Notes: a model not told the origin generated them from the sequence alone. Counted from the stretch's first letter, positions 1-7,103 are shown. The stretch: DNA of 19,673 nt from an uncultured Collinsella sp. (GCA_937934165.1 CALGZX010000117.1:1-19673); one strand, 5' to 3'. A program made the numbers and translations.

Positions 1-26
1 GGCCCGTGGGTTATACCCTAAGAGCA

Positions 27-49
27 AACCACCCTTTTTAAGGGTGGTT
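27..49. terminator. Short perfect hairpin, probable terminator of an upstream gene
   Basis: A 10-bp perfect stem (AACCACCCTT paired with AAGGGTGGTT) closes a three-T loop. No long T-run follows on either strand, so termination is an inference from the compact stem and its place at the start of a gene-free stretch. The gene it would serve lies outside the window. Confidence 0.5.
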
Positions 50-52
50 CTG

Positions 53-191
53 ATTTCACGTCACCTTGTCTCAAATGCGGCCCGCTCGCTGTCCGTTCTC
101 TACCTGCGGCGTCGTCTTGCTCCGAATGCGGCTCGCTCGCTGTCGTTGCCGAAACATCGGCGTTGCCGGACTAGTCATTGGGGACGTTCAT
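53..191. repeat. Dispersed intergenic repeat R2, copy 1
   Basis: Two blocks recur almost exactly at 3511-3610. One is the segment ATTTCACGTCACCTTG (53-68; the second copy lacks the first A). The other is a 26-bp block at 87-112, identical to 3543-3568. A shorter piece, GTCATTGGGGACGTT, also recurs in split form. Both copies begin just after a hairpin. There is no coding potential. The rest of the gene-free stretch 1-299 holds only this repeat and the hairpin at 210-273. Confidence 0.7.
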
Positions 192-209
192 AAATGACTA
201 CTCAGGAAT

Positions 210-273
210 GAGCGTGGATAATCTCCCGTTTTTGGCCTGTGTGCAGGCTCAAAGTGGGAGATTATCCACGCTC
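210..273. repeat. Hairpin repeat R1, left copy beside fic
   Basis: A perfect 18-bp inverted repeat (GAGCGTGGATAATCTCCC, 210-227, against 256-273) encloses 28 nt. The loop can extend the stem: TTTG and GCCTG pair with CAGGC and CAAA around a TGTG tip with one bulged T. A near-identical copy in the same orientation lies 1440 bp away at 1650-1713, so the two bracket the fic gene. There is no T-tract, so it is better described as a REP-like element than a plain terminator. Confidence 0.85.
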
Positions 274-299
274 GCTTTAATTTGCCTGGGTTGCGATGC

Positions 300-1472
300 C
301 TATCTAATCGGCTCGGCGTCTTCCCTGAGAATCGAAAGATACTCTTCATACCCGTACTGCCGGTATCTCTGTCTTGACTCGTCGAGCGGACGGAGGATAC
401 CCAATTCTTCAAATGATTTGACGAGCGAGCTCGCGGTACTTCTGCCGATATCGAGTTGGGCAGCGATGAATGCGGTGTCGACGATGGGGTGCTCTTCAAG
501 AATGCCCAACAGCCTTTGCCCGTTTGCAGCAGTCCTTCCGAGATTTTCGGTAATGGTTGCTGTGGAACGGTTATGGAGGTCAACAAGGTTTTTTAAAGAC
601 CCTACCGAGTCCTTCGCACTTTCGAGAAGACTGTTGCAGAAAAACTCTATCCATTCCTCGTAAGTGCCTCTCTCCCTTACGGATGTGAGTTGCCGGTAGT
701 ACTCGCTTCGATTTTTCTTGAACTGGAACGATGGATAGAACAAGCAAGAATGAAGAACGCCATCATTGATGAGCATAAGTGTAATGAGAAGCCTGCCCAG
801 GCGACCGTTTCCGTCTAGGAATGGATGGGCAGTTTCAAATTGGTAATGGACGAGCGCCGCCCGCACAATCGGATCCATTTCGACTTGAGGCTCATTGATA
901 AAGCGTTCGAGGTCCTGGAGCGTGTTACTCAAATCTTCAATGTTTGGAGGGACAAACGATGCGGTTGCAATGGCGCAGCCTGAGGGGCCAATCCAGTTTT
1001 GTGAGGAGCGCAGCTCGCCTGGATTCTTCTCCGTTCCGCGCACTCCGTCCAGCAGGACCGCATGAACTTGCCTAAGAAGTCTCGTGCACAAGGGCATCTT
1101 TTTGAGCAGTTCTACGCCGCGGTCGACAGCACGGACGTAATTCACGACGTCTGCGACATCTTTATGATGGAGTTGTGTTTGCGATGGACTAAGTAGGTCG
1201 TCAAACGTGCACTGGGTTCCCTCAATTTGCGAAGAAAGGAGTGCTTCTTTGCGCACGTACATTGTCAGATACATATCGGCGTTGGGAACAAAGTAGAGCA
1301 TGCCTTCAAGCTCTCCAAGCTTTCGTGAGCATGCGGAAAGCGTGCGATAGGTTTCCTCGGTGAGGTTTAGCTGCCTCAATGATTGCAAGGGCGTTGGAAA
1401 AAACGAATAGTAAGCCAATTTCCCCGATAGATTATTGCGGAGCGTTCCCTGGCCGTTCTCCTCGATTTGCAT
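300..1472 (-). CDS. fic: Fic-domain protein, probable class II AMPylase with C-terminal winged helix
   Basis: The 390-residue protein carries the Fic catalytic motif HPFLDGNGRLGR, with the active His at about residue 216. Fic enzymes usually transfer AMP from ATP to Ser, Thr or Tyr of a target. An upstream SxxxEG motif (S80, E84, G85) fits the autoinhibitory helix of class II Fic proteins, which need no separate antitoxin; none is seen here. The N-terminal part resembles the Fic_N domain. The last 70 or so residues (DTAFIAAQLDIGRSTASSLV) look like a winged helix. I chose the ATG at 1472 because GGAGGG lies about 5 nt upstream; an in-frame ATG at 1484 lacks a good ribosome site. The gene has lower GC than its neighbours and is bracketed by R1 repeats, suggesting acquisition. 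The target is unknown. Confidence 0.9.
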   Translation of the reverse strand: MQIEENGQGTLRNNLSGKLAYYSFFPTPLQSLRQLNLTEETYRTLSACSRKLGELEGMLYFVPNADMYLTMYVRKEALLSSQIEGTQCTFDDLLSPSQTQLHHKDVADVVNYVRAVDRGVELLKKMPLCTRLLRQVHAVLLDGVRGTEKNPGELRSSQNWIGPSGCAIATASFVPPNIEDLSNTLQDLERFINEPQVEMDPIVRAALVHYQFETAHPFLDGNGRLGRLLITLMLINDGVLHSCLFYPSFQFKKNRSEYYRQLTSVRERGTYEEWIEFFCNSLLESAKDSVGSLKNLVDLHNRSTATITENLGRTAANGQRLLGILEEHPIVDTAFIAAQLDIGRSTASSLVKSFEELGILRPLDESRQRYRQYGYEEYLSILREDAEPIR

Positions 1473-1499
1473 CGCGCCCTCCATATCTTTAGTGCCGGA

Positions 1500-1601
1500 A
1501 ACTCGTTATTAGGCCAATCATATCAATTCTAATAACGAGTTTAAGGATTAAATAGTTATTAGAATTGATGTAAACAATCTAATGATGAGAAGTCGTTATT
1601 A
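1500..1601. promoter_or_regulatory. AT-rich fic control region with repeated inverted operators
   Basis: The octamer CGTTATTA or its complement occurs three times here (1504-1511, 1530-1537, 1594-1601), with a fourth shorter GTTATTA at 1555-1561. Two perfect inverted repeats overlap: a 12-bp pair (1500-1511 with 1530-1541) and a 15-bp pair (1522-1536 with 1555-1569). On the minus strand, TTAAAC (1544-1539) and TATGAT (1522-1517) with a 16-nt spacer form a possible fic promoter lying between the arms. The layout suggests repression, perhaps by the Fic protein's own winged helix. The repeats are seen; promoter and regulator are inferred. Confidence 0.6.
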
Positions 1602-1649
1602 CTTGACCATGGAGCTCGGCTTGGTACAAGGGGGGGGGTTATCCAAAAT

Positions 1650-1713
1650 GAGAGCGGATAATCTCCCGTTTTTGGCTCGGTGACGGCCTCAAAGTGGGAG
1701 ATTATCCACGCTC
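1650..1713. repeat. Hairpin repeat R1, right copy beside fic
   Basis: The arms are 1650-1667 and 1696-1713, with the right arm identical to that of the copy at 256-273. The left arm differs at three positions near its outer end (GAGAGCGG instead of GAGCGTGG). The loop keeps CGTTTTTGG at its start and CTCAAAGT at its end. The orientation matches the left copy. Confidence 0.85.
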
Positions 1714-1747
1714 GTTAGTTAAGCGTCCGAAAATCCACACTCGCCAA

Positions 1748-1779
1748 ACCTACCAAAAAGGGACAGGTTTATTTTGGCA
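1748..1779. repeat. Half copy of palindromic repeat R3
   Basis: This segment is nearly the same as the left arm of the full palindrome at 9725-9805 and contains AAAAAGGGACAGGTTTATTT. The matching right arm is absent, so it is a truncated copy. The remainder of the stretch before the next gene, about 1780-1974, shows no convincing gene or RNA. Confidence 0.7.
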
Positions 1780-1974
1780 CGTTTCGGTCGGTATCAGGAA
1801 GTGTCAGGGACGGGGCGGCGGCAGGACTCGAGAGCGAAAAGAAGTATCGGGTTTGGCGTGCCCGCTTCTGCCCATCCCGCGCGTGGGCGATACTCGGCTT
1901 ATCGAACCGCGATGCAAAGGAGATGCTCATCCCACGAGCACTACCGAGAAGGGCTTGCGATTCGAGTCCCCACC

Positions 1975-2003
1975 TTAGCATTTGAACCATTTGGCACTAT
2001 AAT
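1975..2003 (+). promoter_or_regulatory. Likely sigma-70-type promoter of the IIA gene
   Basis: A consensus TATAAT (1998-2003) has TTAGCA 17 nt upstream (1975-1980, 4 of 6 matches to TTGACA). A start about 7 nt downstream would give a leader of roughly 40 nt ending in the AGGAG at 2041-2045. The -10 is strong and the -35 modest. Confidence 0.6.
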
Positions 2004-2052
2004 TACCGTAGGCATGCGCACAACGTTGCGCTTAATCAAGAGGAGAAAACGT

Positions 2053-2589
2053 ATGGGTCTGTTTGATATGTTCAAGAAGAAGGCTGAGCCCGCGGCTGCC
2101 GCTGCTCCGGCCTCCATCTCTGCTTCTGCCGGCGCCGACGTGCTGTGCTCGCCCGTCAAGGGCAAGGTCATCAAGATGGCCGACGTGCCCGATCCCGTCT
2201 TTGGTGGCGAGGTTCTGGGCAAGGGCTGTGCCGTGTGGCCCGAGGACGATCTGGTCTACGCTCCCTGCGACGGTAAGGTGACCGTCACCATGGGTCACGC
2301 CGTGGGTCTGCAGTCCGATAGCGGCATCGAGGTTCTGGTGCACGTTGGCGTCGATACCGTCAACATGAACGGCGATGGCTTCGAGGGCTTCGTCAAGGCC
2401 GACGACGTTGTGAAGGCCGGCCAGCCCATACTCAAGATCGACCGCGCCAAGATCGCCGCTGCCGGTTACAAGGACTGCGTCGTGGTGGCCGTGTCCAACA
2501 CCGCCGAGTTTGCCGACGTCGAGCTCACCGTTGAGGCAGAGTCCGCCGTCGCCGCCGGTGACGCCATCGTTAAGGTCGTTCGCAAGTAA
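2053..2589 (+). CDS. crr: PTS IIA domain protein, glucose family (IIA-Glc/Crr-like)
   Basis: The 178-residue protein is a stand-alone EIIA of the glucose family, the cytoplasmic phosphocarrier that takes phosphate from HPr and passes it to a sugar-specific IIB. The histidine pair is plain: H82 in MGHAVGLQSDSG and the phosphorylated H97 in VLVHVGVDTV, followed by NGDGFEG as in E. coli IIA-Glc. The first 30 residues are a Lys-rich start (MGLFDMFKKK) and an Ala-rich linker, also seen in Crr-type proteins. The open frame runs further upstream, but the ATG at 2053 follows AGGAG and begins the family core. No IIB or IIC is adjacent, so it probably serves permeases encoded elsewhere. Substrate is not determinable here. 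Confidence 0.92.
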   Translation: MGLFDMFKKKAEPAAAAAPASISASAGADVLCSPVKGKVIKMADVPDPVFGGEVLGKGCAVWPEDDLVYAPCDGKVTVTMGHAVGLQSDSGIEVLVHVGVDTVNMNGDGFEGFVKADDVVKAGQPILKIDRAKIAAAGYKDCVVVAVSNTAEFADVELTVEAESAVAAGDAIVKVVRK

Positions 2590-2612
2590 ACTGCGGCGTT
2601 CAAAGGATGTGC

Positions 2613-2644
2613 AAGGGTGGTCGGGTTTTCCGGCCACCTTTTTT
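2613..2644 (+). terminator. Rho-independent terminator of the IIA gene
   Basis: A stem of about 12 bp (GGGTGGTCGG with CCGGCCACC, one G-T pair) closes a GTTTT loop and is followed by a run of six T. It lies 24 nt after the stop codon. Confidence 0.9.
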
Positions 2645-2730
2645 ATTGCACCGTGGGGAAGCGTTTTATTGCGCGTTGGGCGGGCTTGCAAACCGTTCGG
2701 ACGCTAAAACGAACCGACCGCACCTTCGCG

Positions 2731-2760
2731 TTGCCGAGGGTGTTCATAAGTGGATAGTAT
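2731..2760 (+). promoter_or_regulatory. Possible promoter of the lipoprotein gene
   Basis: TTGCCG (2731-2736) and TAGTAT (2755-2760) are separated by 18 nt and lie about 65 nt before the lipoprotein start. Matches are 4 of 6 for the -35 and 4-5 of 6 for the -10, so this is a modest prediction. Confidence 0.4.
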
Positions 2761-2825
2761 GGGCTTACTTATTACAACGTGTGCCGCGTCCGGGAAGCGC
2801 GGTGCCGCTCATTGGGAGGAACAAC

Positions 2826-3383
2826 ATGAAAAAGAAGCTGCTGCTTGCGCCCCTCATGGCCGTCTTGGTTGCATGCGTGGTCGTGCTTTCCGGCTGTGGA
2901 GGTCCTTCGGTTGAGGAGCTCATCACCGAGGATCTTACGACGCAGTTTGACGAGGTCAAGAACGGTGGCGACGACTTCCTTTCTGGTCTGGAGGAAGCTT
3001 CGGGCGACGAGTTCGAGCAGCTGGGTATCGATCCCAAGGAGTATGCCAAGACCTATCTCGAGGGCTTTGACTACAAGATCGGCGACGTGACGGTCGACGA
3101 GGGCAAGGGTGTCGCGACCGCCGAGGTCTCTATCACCTGCAAGTCTATGAACAAGATCGTCGAGGACTTCTCCACCCAGTATCAGGAGAAGGTCGCCGCG
3201 CTTGACACGGTTCCTTCCGATGACGAGCTGTACAAGATGGCCGGTCAGGTTATGGTCGATGTGACCAAGGCCACCGAGCCCAGGAAGACCACGGTTATCT
3301 TCAAGTACACCTGCAACGACGACGGCGAGTGGTCTGCCGACGACTCCGTCAACTCCGAGATGATGGATGCAATGCTGAGCTAG
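2826..3383 (+). CDS. Small secreted lipoprotein of unknown function
   Basis: The 185-residue product starts with a lysine cluster (MKKK), a hydrophobic segment and the lipobox LSGC, so it should be lipidated at C24 and anchored on the outer face of the membrane. The mature part is acidic and mostly polar, with a predicted mix of helices and strands (about 30-75 helical, then IGDVTVDEGKGVATAEVSIT and KTTVIFKYTCNDDGEW strand-like). That layout resembles small ligand- or envelope-associated lipoproteins of Gram-positive gut bacteria, but I do not recognise the family. GGGAGGA sits 5 nt before the ATG. The gene is flanked by the IIA terminator and a pair of hairpins, so it is probably monocistronic. 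Confidence 0.85.
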   Translation: MKKKLLLAPLMAVLVACVVVLSGCGGPSVEELITEDLTTQFDEVKNGGDDFLSGLEEASGDEFEQLGIDPKEYAKTYLEGFDYKIGDVTVDEGKGVATAEVSITCKSMNKIVEDFSTQYQEKVAALDTVPSDDELYKMAGQVMVDVTKATEPRKTTVIFKYTCNDDGEWSADDSVNSEMMDAMLS

Positions 3384-3401
3384 TTCGTTGCGCGGTAGTT
3401 C

Positions 3402-3429
3402 GTTACGGCGTTTTACCAAACGCCGTAAC
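3402..3429 (+). terminator. Hairpin after the lipoprotein gene
   Basis: A perfect 12-bp stem (GTTACGGCGTTT with AAACGCCGTAAC) closes a TACC loop 18 nt after the stop codon. No T-run follows, so it may protect the mRNA 3' end or act together with the next hairpin. Confidence 0.6.
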
Positions 3430-3442
3430 TGCTCGACGCTGC

Positions 3443-3541
3443 AAACGCCCCTAAGCGGCAATCTGACGTTCAATTTCAAGGGCGCGACCAGAAGGTCAGC
3501 GCCCTTTCATTTCACGTCACCTTGCTCGCTTAGGGGCGTTT
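3443..3541. repeat. Nested inverted repeats with an inner terminator-like hairpin
   Basis: A perfect 15-bp inverted repeat (AAACGCCCCTAAGCG at 3443-3457, complement at 3527-3541) has arms 69 nt apart. Between them lies a second hairpin at 3478-3507 (AAGGGCGC plus GACC paired with GGTC plus GCGCCCTT, one bulge) followed by TTTCATTTC. The inner one is a plausible terminator for the lipoprotein gene. The outer one has no assigned role. Confidence 0.6.
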
Positions 3542-3645
3542 TCGCTGTCCGTTCTCTACCTGCGGCGTTGCCATGGTGGTCATTGGGGCGGCACTTGGGG
3601 ACGTTTCTTTTCTGCCGGCAGTTGGGGACACTCCTTGTGCCAGCG
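3511..3645. repeat. Dispersed intergenic repeat R2, copy 2
   Basis: TTTCACGTCACCTTG and the 26-bp block at 3543-3568 match copy 1 (53-112). The sequence then continues with two TTGGGGAC phrases (3594 on and 3631 on), the first reading TTGGGGACGTTTCTTT. Such phrases resemble REP-like units mobilised in trans. No gene is present. Confidence 0.65.
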
Positions 3646-3661
3646 TTGCATCGAGTGCTTG

Positions 3662-3847
3662 GGAAACCGCGACCCGGTTTTTGGCCGAATAGTGGGTCGC
3701 ATTTTCCGGATGGGGTGGGTTGCGGAAAGTGCGACCCGGAATATTGCTCTGAAACGGGATGCGGTTTCCCTGATGTGCCTCAAACGGAAAGCGCATCCCA
3801 TTCCGGAGCTCCAAAACGGGATGCGCTTTCTGCGCGGAAGAATTGTC
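3662..3847. repeat. Three hairpin units at an exact 62-bp period (R4)
   Basis: GGAAA-NN-GC(G/A)(A/T)CCC begins at 3662, 3724 and 3786, exactly 62 bp apart. Each unit has a matching right arm: 3694-3707, 3756-3769 and 3818-3830. The third is a perfect 13-bp stem (GAAAGCGCATCCC with its complement), the first has two central mismatches and the second has four. Loops differ but keep traces of GTTTTTGG or CCAAAAC. The array sits between the convergent lipoprotein and phosphatase genes. No coding frame fits. Confidence 0.7.
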
Positions 3848-3873
3848 GCAGCTGCGTTAAGCAGTGTCGCTCG

Positions 3874-4542
3874 TTACTCGCCCAGGATTAGCGCTGCGAG
3901 CTCGCCCTGGGTGTCCACCACGTAGTCGGCGCCGGCGGCTTCCAGCTCTGCGCGGCCGCGGAAACCCCAGCTGACGCCCGCACTCTTAAGGCCGGCGTTG
4001 TGGCCGGTCAGGATATCGACATTGGAATCGCCTACGTAGAGCGTGGTCGCCGGGTCGGCGCCTAGCTCTTCCATCACATGCAGCGTGACGGGTGCTTCGG
4101 GCTTGGGCGGAAACGCATCGACACGGCCCTGCACCAGCGCAAAGCGCTCGGAACCAAAATACTTTTCGATAAGCGGAGCCGCCGAGACGTGGTCCTTGTT
4201 AGTGAGCACGGCAAGCTGAACGCCCGCGGCGCGCAAGCGGTCGAGCATCTCGATCGTGCCGGCATAGGGAACGGTGTGGTCTTCCTTGTGCTCGCCGTAG
4301 TAAGCCCTAAACTCGGCAAGCGTCTGCTCAAACATGCGGCCGTCGCCCGCATACTCGGCAGGCATAAAGCGCTCAACCAGCTTGAGCATGCCGTTTCCCA
4401 CCTTGTAGCGGTACTCGTCAACGGCAAACGTGGGCCAGCCGTGCGCCTCGCAGGTATGGTTGCCGGCGGCCGCCAGGTCCTCGAGCGTGTTGAGAATGGT
4501 GCCGTCCAGGTCAAAGATCACATGGGAAAAAGCTGCTGTCAT
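3874..4542 (-). CDS. gph: HAD-family phosphatase, Gph-like (phosphoglycolate phosphatase type)
   Basis: This 222-residue HAD hydrolase has all four motifs: DLDGT with nucleophile D11 and acid/base D13, LTNKD with T114, K147 in PPKPEAP, and GDSNVD with D172 and D176. The cap between about 17 and 90 is helical, as in the Gph/PGMB subfamily. Such enzymes dephosphorylate small phosphosugars, classically 2-phosphoglycolate, but substrate cannot be told from sequence. The frame extends to 4605, but GGAG lies about 6 nt before the ATG at 4542 and the DxDGT motif sits at the usual distance from that Met. It lies 105 nt downstream of hypE on the same strand and may be read through from the hyp genes, though a functional link is not evident. 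Confidence 0.88.
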   Translation of the reverse strand: MTAAFSHVIFDLDGTILNTLEDLAAAGNHTCEAHGWPTFAVDEYRYKVGNGMLKLVERFMPAEYAGDGRMFEQTLAEFRAYYGEHKEDHTVPYAGTIEMLDRLRAAGVQLAVLTNKDHVSAAPLIEKYFGSERFALVQGRVDAFPPKPEAPVTLHVMEELGADPATTLYVGDSNVDILTGHNAGLKSAGVSWGFRGRAELEAAGADYVVDTQGELAALILGE

Positions 4543-4647
4543 GGGTGCTCCTGCCGCTTGAGTTGTAAAACGCACCCCATGATACTGGGCATGCGTGCCG
4601 GGCATGTTTGGAATCTGAATATCTTTAATAGCCCTGAGCCTTTGTCG

Positions 4648-5682
4648 TTAGCAAATTCTCGGCAGCTGCTCTCCTACGAGCATGTCGAGGATGCGGGTCG
4701 AGCCCCAGCCGGTGCGCACGCGCACGGCGGGATGGGCGCCCTCGGCAAGTGGCAGCACGCGGCCGATGATGGCGGCATTCTCGCCGTAGCGGGCGGCGCG
4801 CATGGCGCTCAGCGCGGCATCGGCTTGCTCGGCCGGCACGACGGCAACCATCTTGCCCTCGTTTGCCACCTGCAGCACATCGTAGCCGAGCATCTCGCAG
4901 GCGGCCTGCACGTCGGGACGCACGGGCACGGCATCCTCGTCGATCTCCATGGCAACGCCGCTGGCCTGCGCAAACTCGTTGAGCGTCGAGGCCAGGCCAC
5001 CGCGCGTGGGGTCGCGGAAGCAGCGTGTGTCGGGTGCTGCGGAAAGCACATCGGCAATCAGGTGGTTGAGCGGCGCGGCGTCGCTTTCGATGGTGCTCGA
5101 AAACGCCAGACCCTCGCGTTGGCTCATGATAGCGATGCCGTGGTCGCCCAGTGTACCCGAGACCAGGATGACATCGCCGGGCTGGCAGTTTGCGCCGCTG
5201 AGCGCCACGCCCGCAGGCACCTCGCCCACGCCGGCGGTATTGATATAGACGCCGTCGGCCCCGCCGCGCTCGACCACCTTGGTGTCGCCCGTGATTATGG
5301 ACACGCCCGCCTCGTGCGCCGTCTCGGCCATCGTCTGCACAATCTGGCGGAGCCTATCCATGGGATAGCCCTCTTCGAGGATAAAGCCGCACGACAGGTA
5401 GCGCACGTTGGCGCCCGAGGTCGCGACGTCGTTGACGGTTCCGCACACGGCGAGGCGGCCGATGTTGCCACCGGGGAAGAACTGCGGCGAGACTACAAAG
5501 CTGTCGGTCGACATGGCGATGCGCCCGCTCGCGGGCAGCGCGGCGACGCCGGCATCGTTGCCTTCGAGCAGCTCGGGCGACCCAAAGGCATCCAAAAAGA
5601 CCTCATCGATGATGCGTTTCATCATCTGGCCGCCGGAGCCGTGGCCCAGCAGGACGGTGCTATCGGTAACGCTATGGGACAT
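4648..5682 (-). CDS. hypE: Hydrogenase maturation factor HypE (carbamoyl dehydratase)
   Basis: The 344-residue protein has the HypE/PurM fold: the N-terminal GHGSGG loop, the DAGV segment, GNIGRLAVCGTVND, and the ATP-binding TGDTKVV. It ends in PRIC, the conserved C-terminal cysteine (C344) that receives the carbamoyl group from HypF and is dehydrated to a thiocyanate, the source of cyanide ligands of [NiFe]-hydrogenase iron. It is full length for the family and starts at an ATG 48 nt after hypD. It is the last hyp gene of the minus-strand cluster. Identification rests on these motifs and the hyp context. Confidence 0.96.
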   Translation of the reverse strand: MSHSVTDSTVLLGHGSGGQMMKRIIDEVFLDAFGSPELLEGNDAGVAALPASGRIAMSTDSFVVSPQFFPGGNIGRLAVCGTVNDVATSGANVRYLSCGFILEEGYPMDRLRQIVQTMAETAHEAGVSIITGDTKVVERGGADGVYINTAGVGEVPAGVALSGANCQPGDVILVSGTLGDHGIAIMSQREGLAFSSTIESDAAPLNHLIADVLSAAPDTRCFRDPTRGGLASTLNEFAQASGVAMEIDEDAVPVRPDVQAACEMLGYDVLQVANEGKMVAVVPAEQADAALSAMRAARYGENAAIIGRVLPLAEGAHPAVRVRTGWGSTRILDMLVGEQLPRIC

Positions 5683-5730
5683 ATCGAAAACTCCAATCGT
5701 GGGTGGTGCCGGTGTGCGGGTGTGCCCGGG

Positions 5731-6843
5731 CTAGTCGCGGTAGCGGTAGTACGCCGCGCAGCTGCCCTCGGAGCTCACCATGCACGGGCCGACGGGGTGC
5801 TCGGGCGTGCAGGTGCGGCCAAAGAGCGGGCAGCTGCTCGGCGCAATGGCCCCGCGCAGCACGTCGCCGCAGCGGCACCCGCGCGGCTCGACCGTCGCCT
5901 CAACGGGCACGTCAAAGCGAGCGCGGGCATCAAAGCGCGAGAACTCGGGGCGGATGGAAAGGCCCGAGTTGGCAATCAGCCCCAGCCCGCGCCATGTGGT
6001 ATCGCACGGCTCAAACACCTGCTCGACCAGCTGGCGCGCCACGGGATTGCCGTCTGCGTTGACGCCACGGCGGTAGGCGTTGTCAATCACCGGCCTGTCC
6101 TCGACAACCATCTGGACCAGCATGCAGATGCCCTGCAGGATATCGACCGGTTCAAATCCCGTGACCACGCCCGGGGTATTGAATTCGTCGACCAAAAAGC
6201 TAAAGGGCGCCAAGCCCGTGATGGTGGCGACGTGGCCCGGCAGGATAAAGCCGTCGATGGTGGTCTCGGGGTCGTTGGCGATGGCGCGCAACGCCGGCGG
6301 CGTGGCCTTGTGGGCGCAATAGACCGAGAAGTTCAAAAGCCCGCGCGCCTCGGCCTCCAAGATGGCGGCGGCGATGGTGGGCGTCGTAGTCTCAAAGCCC
6401 ACGCCCATAAAAATGACCGGGCGATCAGGGTTTTGCTCGGCAATGTCGAGCGCGTCGAGCGGGGAATAGACGATACGGATATCGCGCCCCGCCGCCTTTT
6501 GCGCAGCGAGCGAGGTGGATGATCCGGGCACGCGCATCATGTCGCCAAAGGTGGTGATGATGGCGCCGTCTATGTTGGCGAGCGCGATTGCGTGGTCGAT
6601 GTCGCGGTTGGCGGTGACGCAGACGGGGCAGCCCGGGCCGCTCAGCAGCTTGAGCCCGGCCGGCATAATGGAGCGAAAGCCATAGCGCCCGATGCTCACG
6701 GTATGCGTGCCGCAGACTTCCATAAGGTTGATGGTGCGGTCGCCGACAAGCTCATGAATGCGCTCGATGAGCTCGCGAGCCAGCTTGGGATCGCGGAATG
6801 CCGAGAAATCGATACCGGAGCGCGCCGGCTGCTCGGGCGCCAC
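5731..6843 (-). CDS. hypD: Hydrogenase maturation factor HypD
   Basis: This 370-residue protein is the iron-sulfur scaffold on which the Fe(CN)2CO group is built together with HypC. The signature motifs are present: VCGTH (C44, H47), GPGCPVC (C72, C75), and GVGFETTTPT. A Cys-rich C-terminal region (CRCGDVLRG through GSCAAYY) supplies the [4Fe-4S] ligands. The start is a GTG sharing its first G with the last base of the hypC stop (TAGTG), a one-base overlap implying translational coupling. Full length for the family. Confidence 0.97.
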   Translation of the reverse strand: MAPEQPARSGIDFSAFRDPKLARELIERIHELVGDRTINLMEVCGTHTVSIGRYGFRSIMPAGLKLLSGPGCPVCVTANRDIDHAIALANIDGAIITTFGDMMRVPGSSTSLAAQKAAGRDIRIVYSPLDALDIAEQNPDRPVIFMGVGFETTTPTIAAAILEAEARGLLNFSVYCAHKATPPALRAIANDPETTIDGFILPGHVATITGLAPFSFLVDEFNTPGVVTGFEPVDILQGICMLVQMVVEDRPVIDNAYRRGVNADGNPVARQLVEQVFEPCDTTWRGLGLIANSGLSIRPEFSRFDARARFDVPVEATVEPRGCRCGDVLRGAIAPSSCPLFGRTCTPEHPVGPCMVSSEGSCAAYYRYRD

Positions 6844-7103
6844 TAGTAAGCCTCCGCCGGGTTGGTGGTCAGCTGGTCTTCTTCGACCAGCTCGGACATG
6901 GCATTAACAAGCTCGAGCGTTTCCTGTGCTTCCTGCTCGTCGACAATCTGGATGCCAAAGCCGGCGTGTACGAGAATATAGTCGCCAACCTGCGCCGTCG
7001 GCACGAGTCGCAGCGACACGGGGCGCTCGATGCCCATCATGTCGACGGTGGCCTTGAGGTCGTCGTCGCGTTTGACTACTTTACCGGGAACGGCAAGGCA
7101 CAT
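6843..7103 (-). CDS. hypC: Hydrogenase maturation chaperone HypC
   Basis: At 86 residues it is a typical HypC/HybG/HupF chaperone. It opens with MCLAVPGKV; Cys2, exposed after Met removal, binds the iron centre and the hydrogenase large-subunit precursor. H46 in ILVHAGFG is the other conserved residue. AAGGGG lies about 6 nt before the ATG. It overlaps hypD by one base and follows hypF after 131 nt. That gap shows no gene or clear promoter, so hypFCDE may be one transcript. Confidence 0.96.
   Translation of the reverse strand: MCLAVPGKVVKRDDDLKATVDMMGIERPVSLRLVPTAQVGDYILVHAGFGIQIVDEQEAQETLELVNAMSELVEEDQLTTNPAEAY

Noticed and set aside
178..663. A 161-residue plus-strand frame overlapping the end of fic
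   Set aside because: Opposite to a well-supported Fic protein and running through the R1 hairpin; no ribosome site.
1900..1980. A tRNA gene (a TGCTC-ATCCCAC-GAGCA stem-loop and a TTCGAGT segment)
   Set aside because: The T-stem does not pair, no acceptor stem closes, and no D-arm signature is present; at best a chance likeness or a decayed remnant.
1774..2052. An N-terminal extension of the IIA protein (frame open from 1774)
   Set aside because: The strong promoter at 1975-2003 and AGGAG before the ATG at 2053 place the start downstream; the extension has no homologous character.
3662..3847. A CRISPR array
   Set aside because: The 62-bp period fits loosely, but repeats are short and diverged, 'spacers' contain pairing arms of the same hairpin, and no cas genes are present.
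4078..6522. An 814-residue open frame on the plus strand opposite gph, hypE and hypD
   Set aside because: It is the antisense shadow of conserved minus-strand genes in GC-rich DNA; its translation is low-complexity His/Arg/Gly-rich with no domain.
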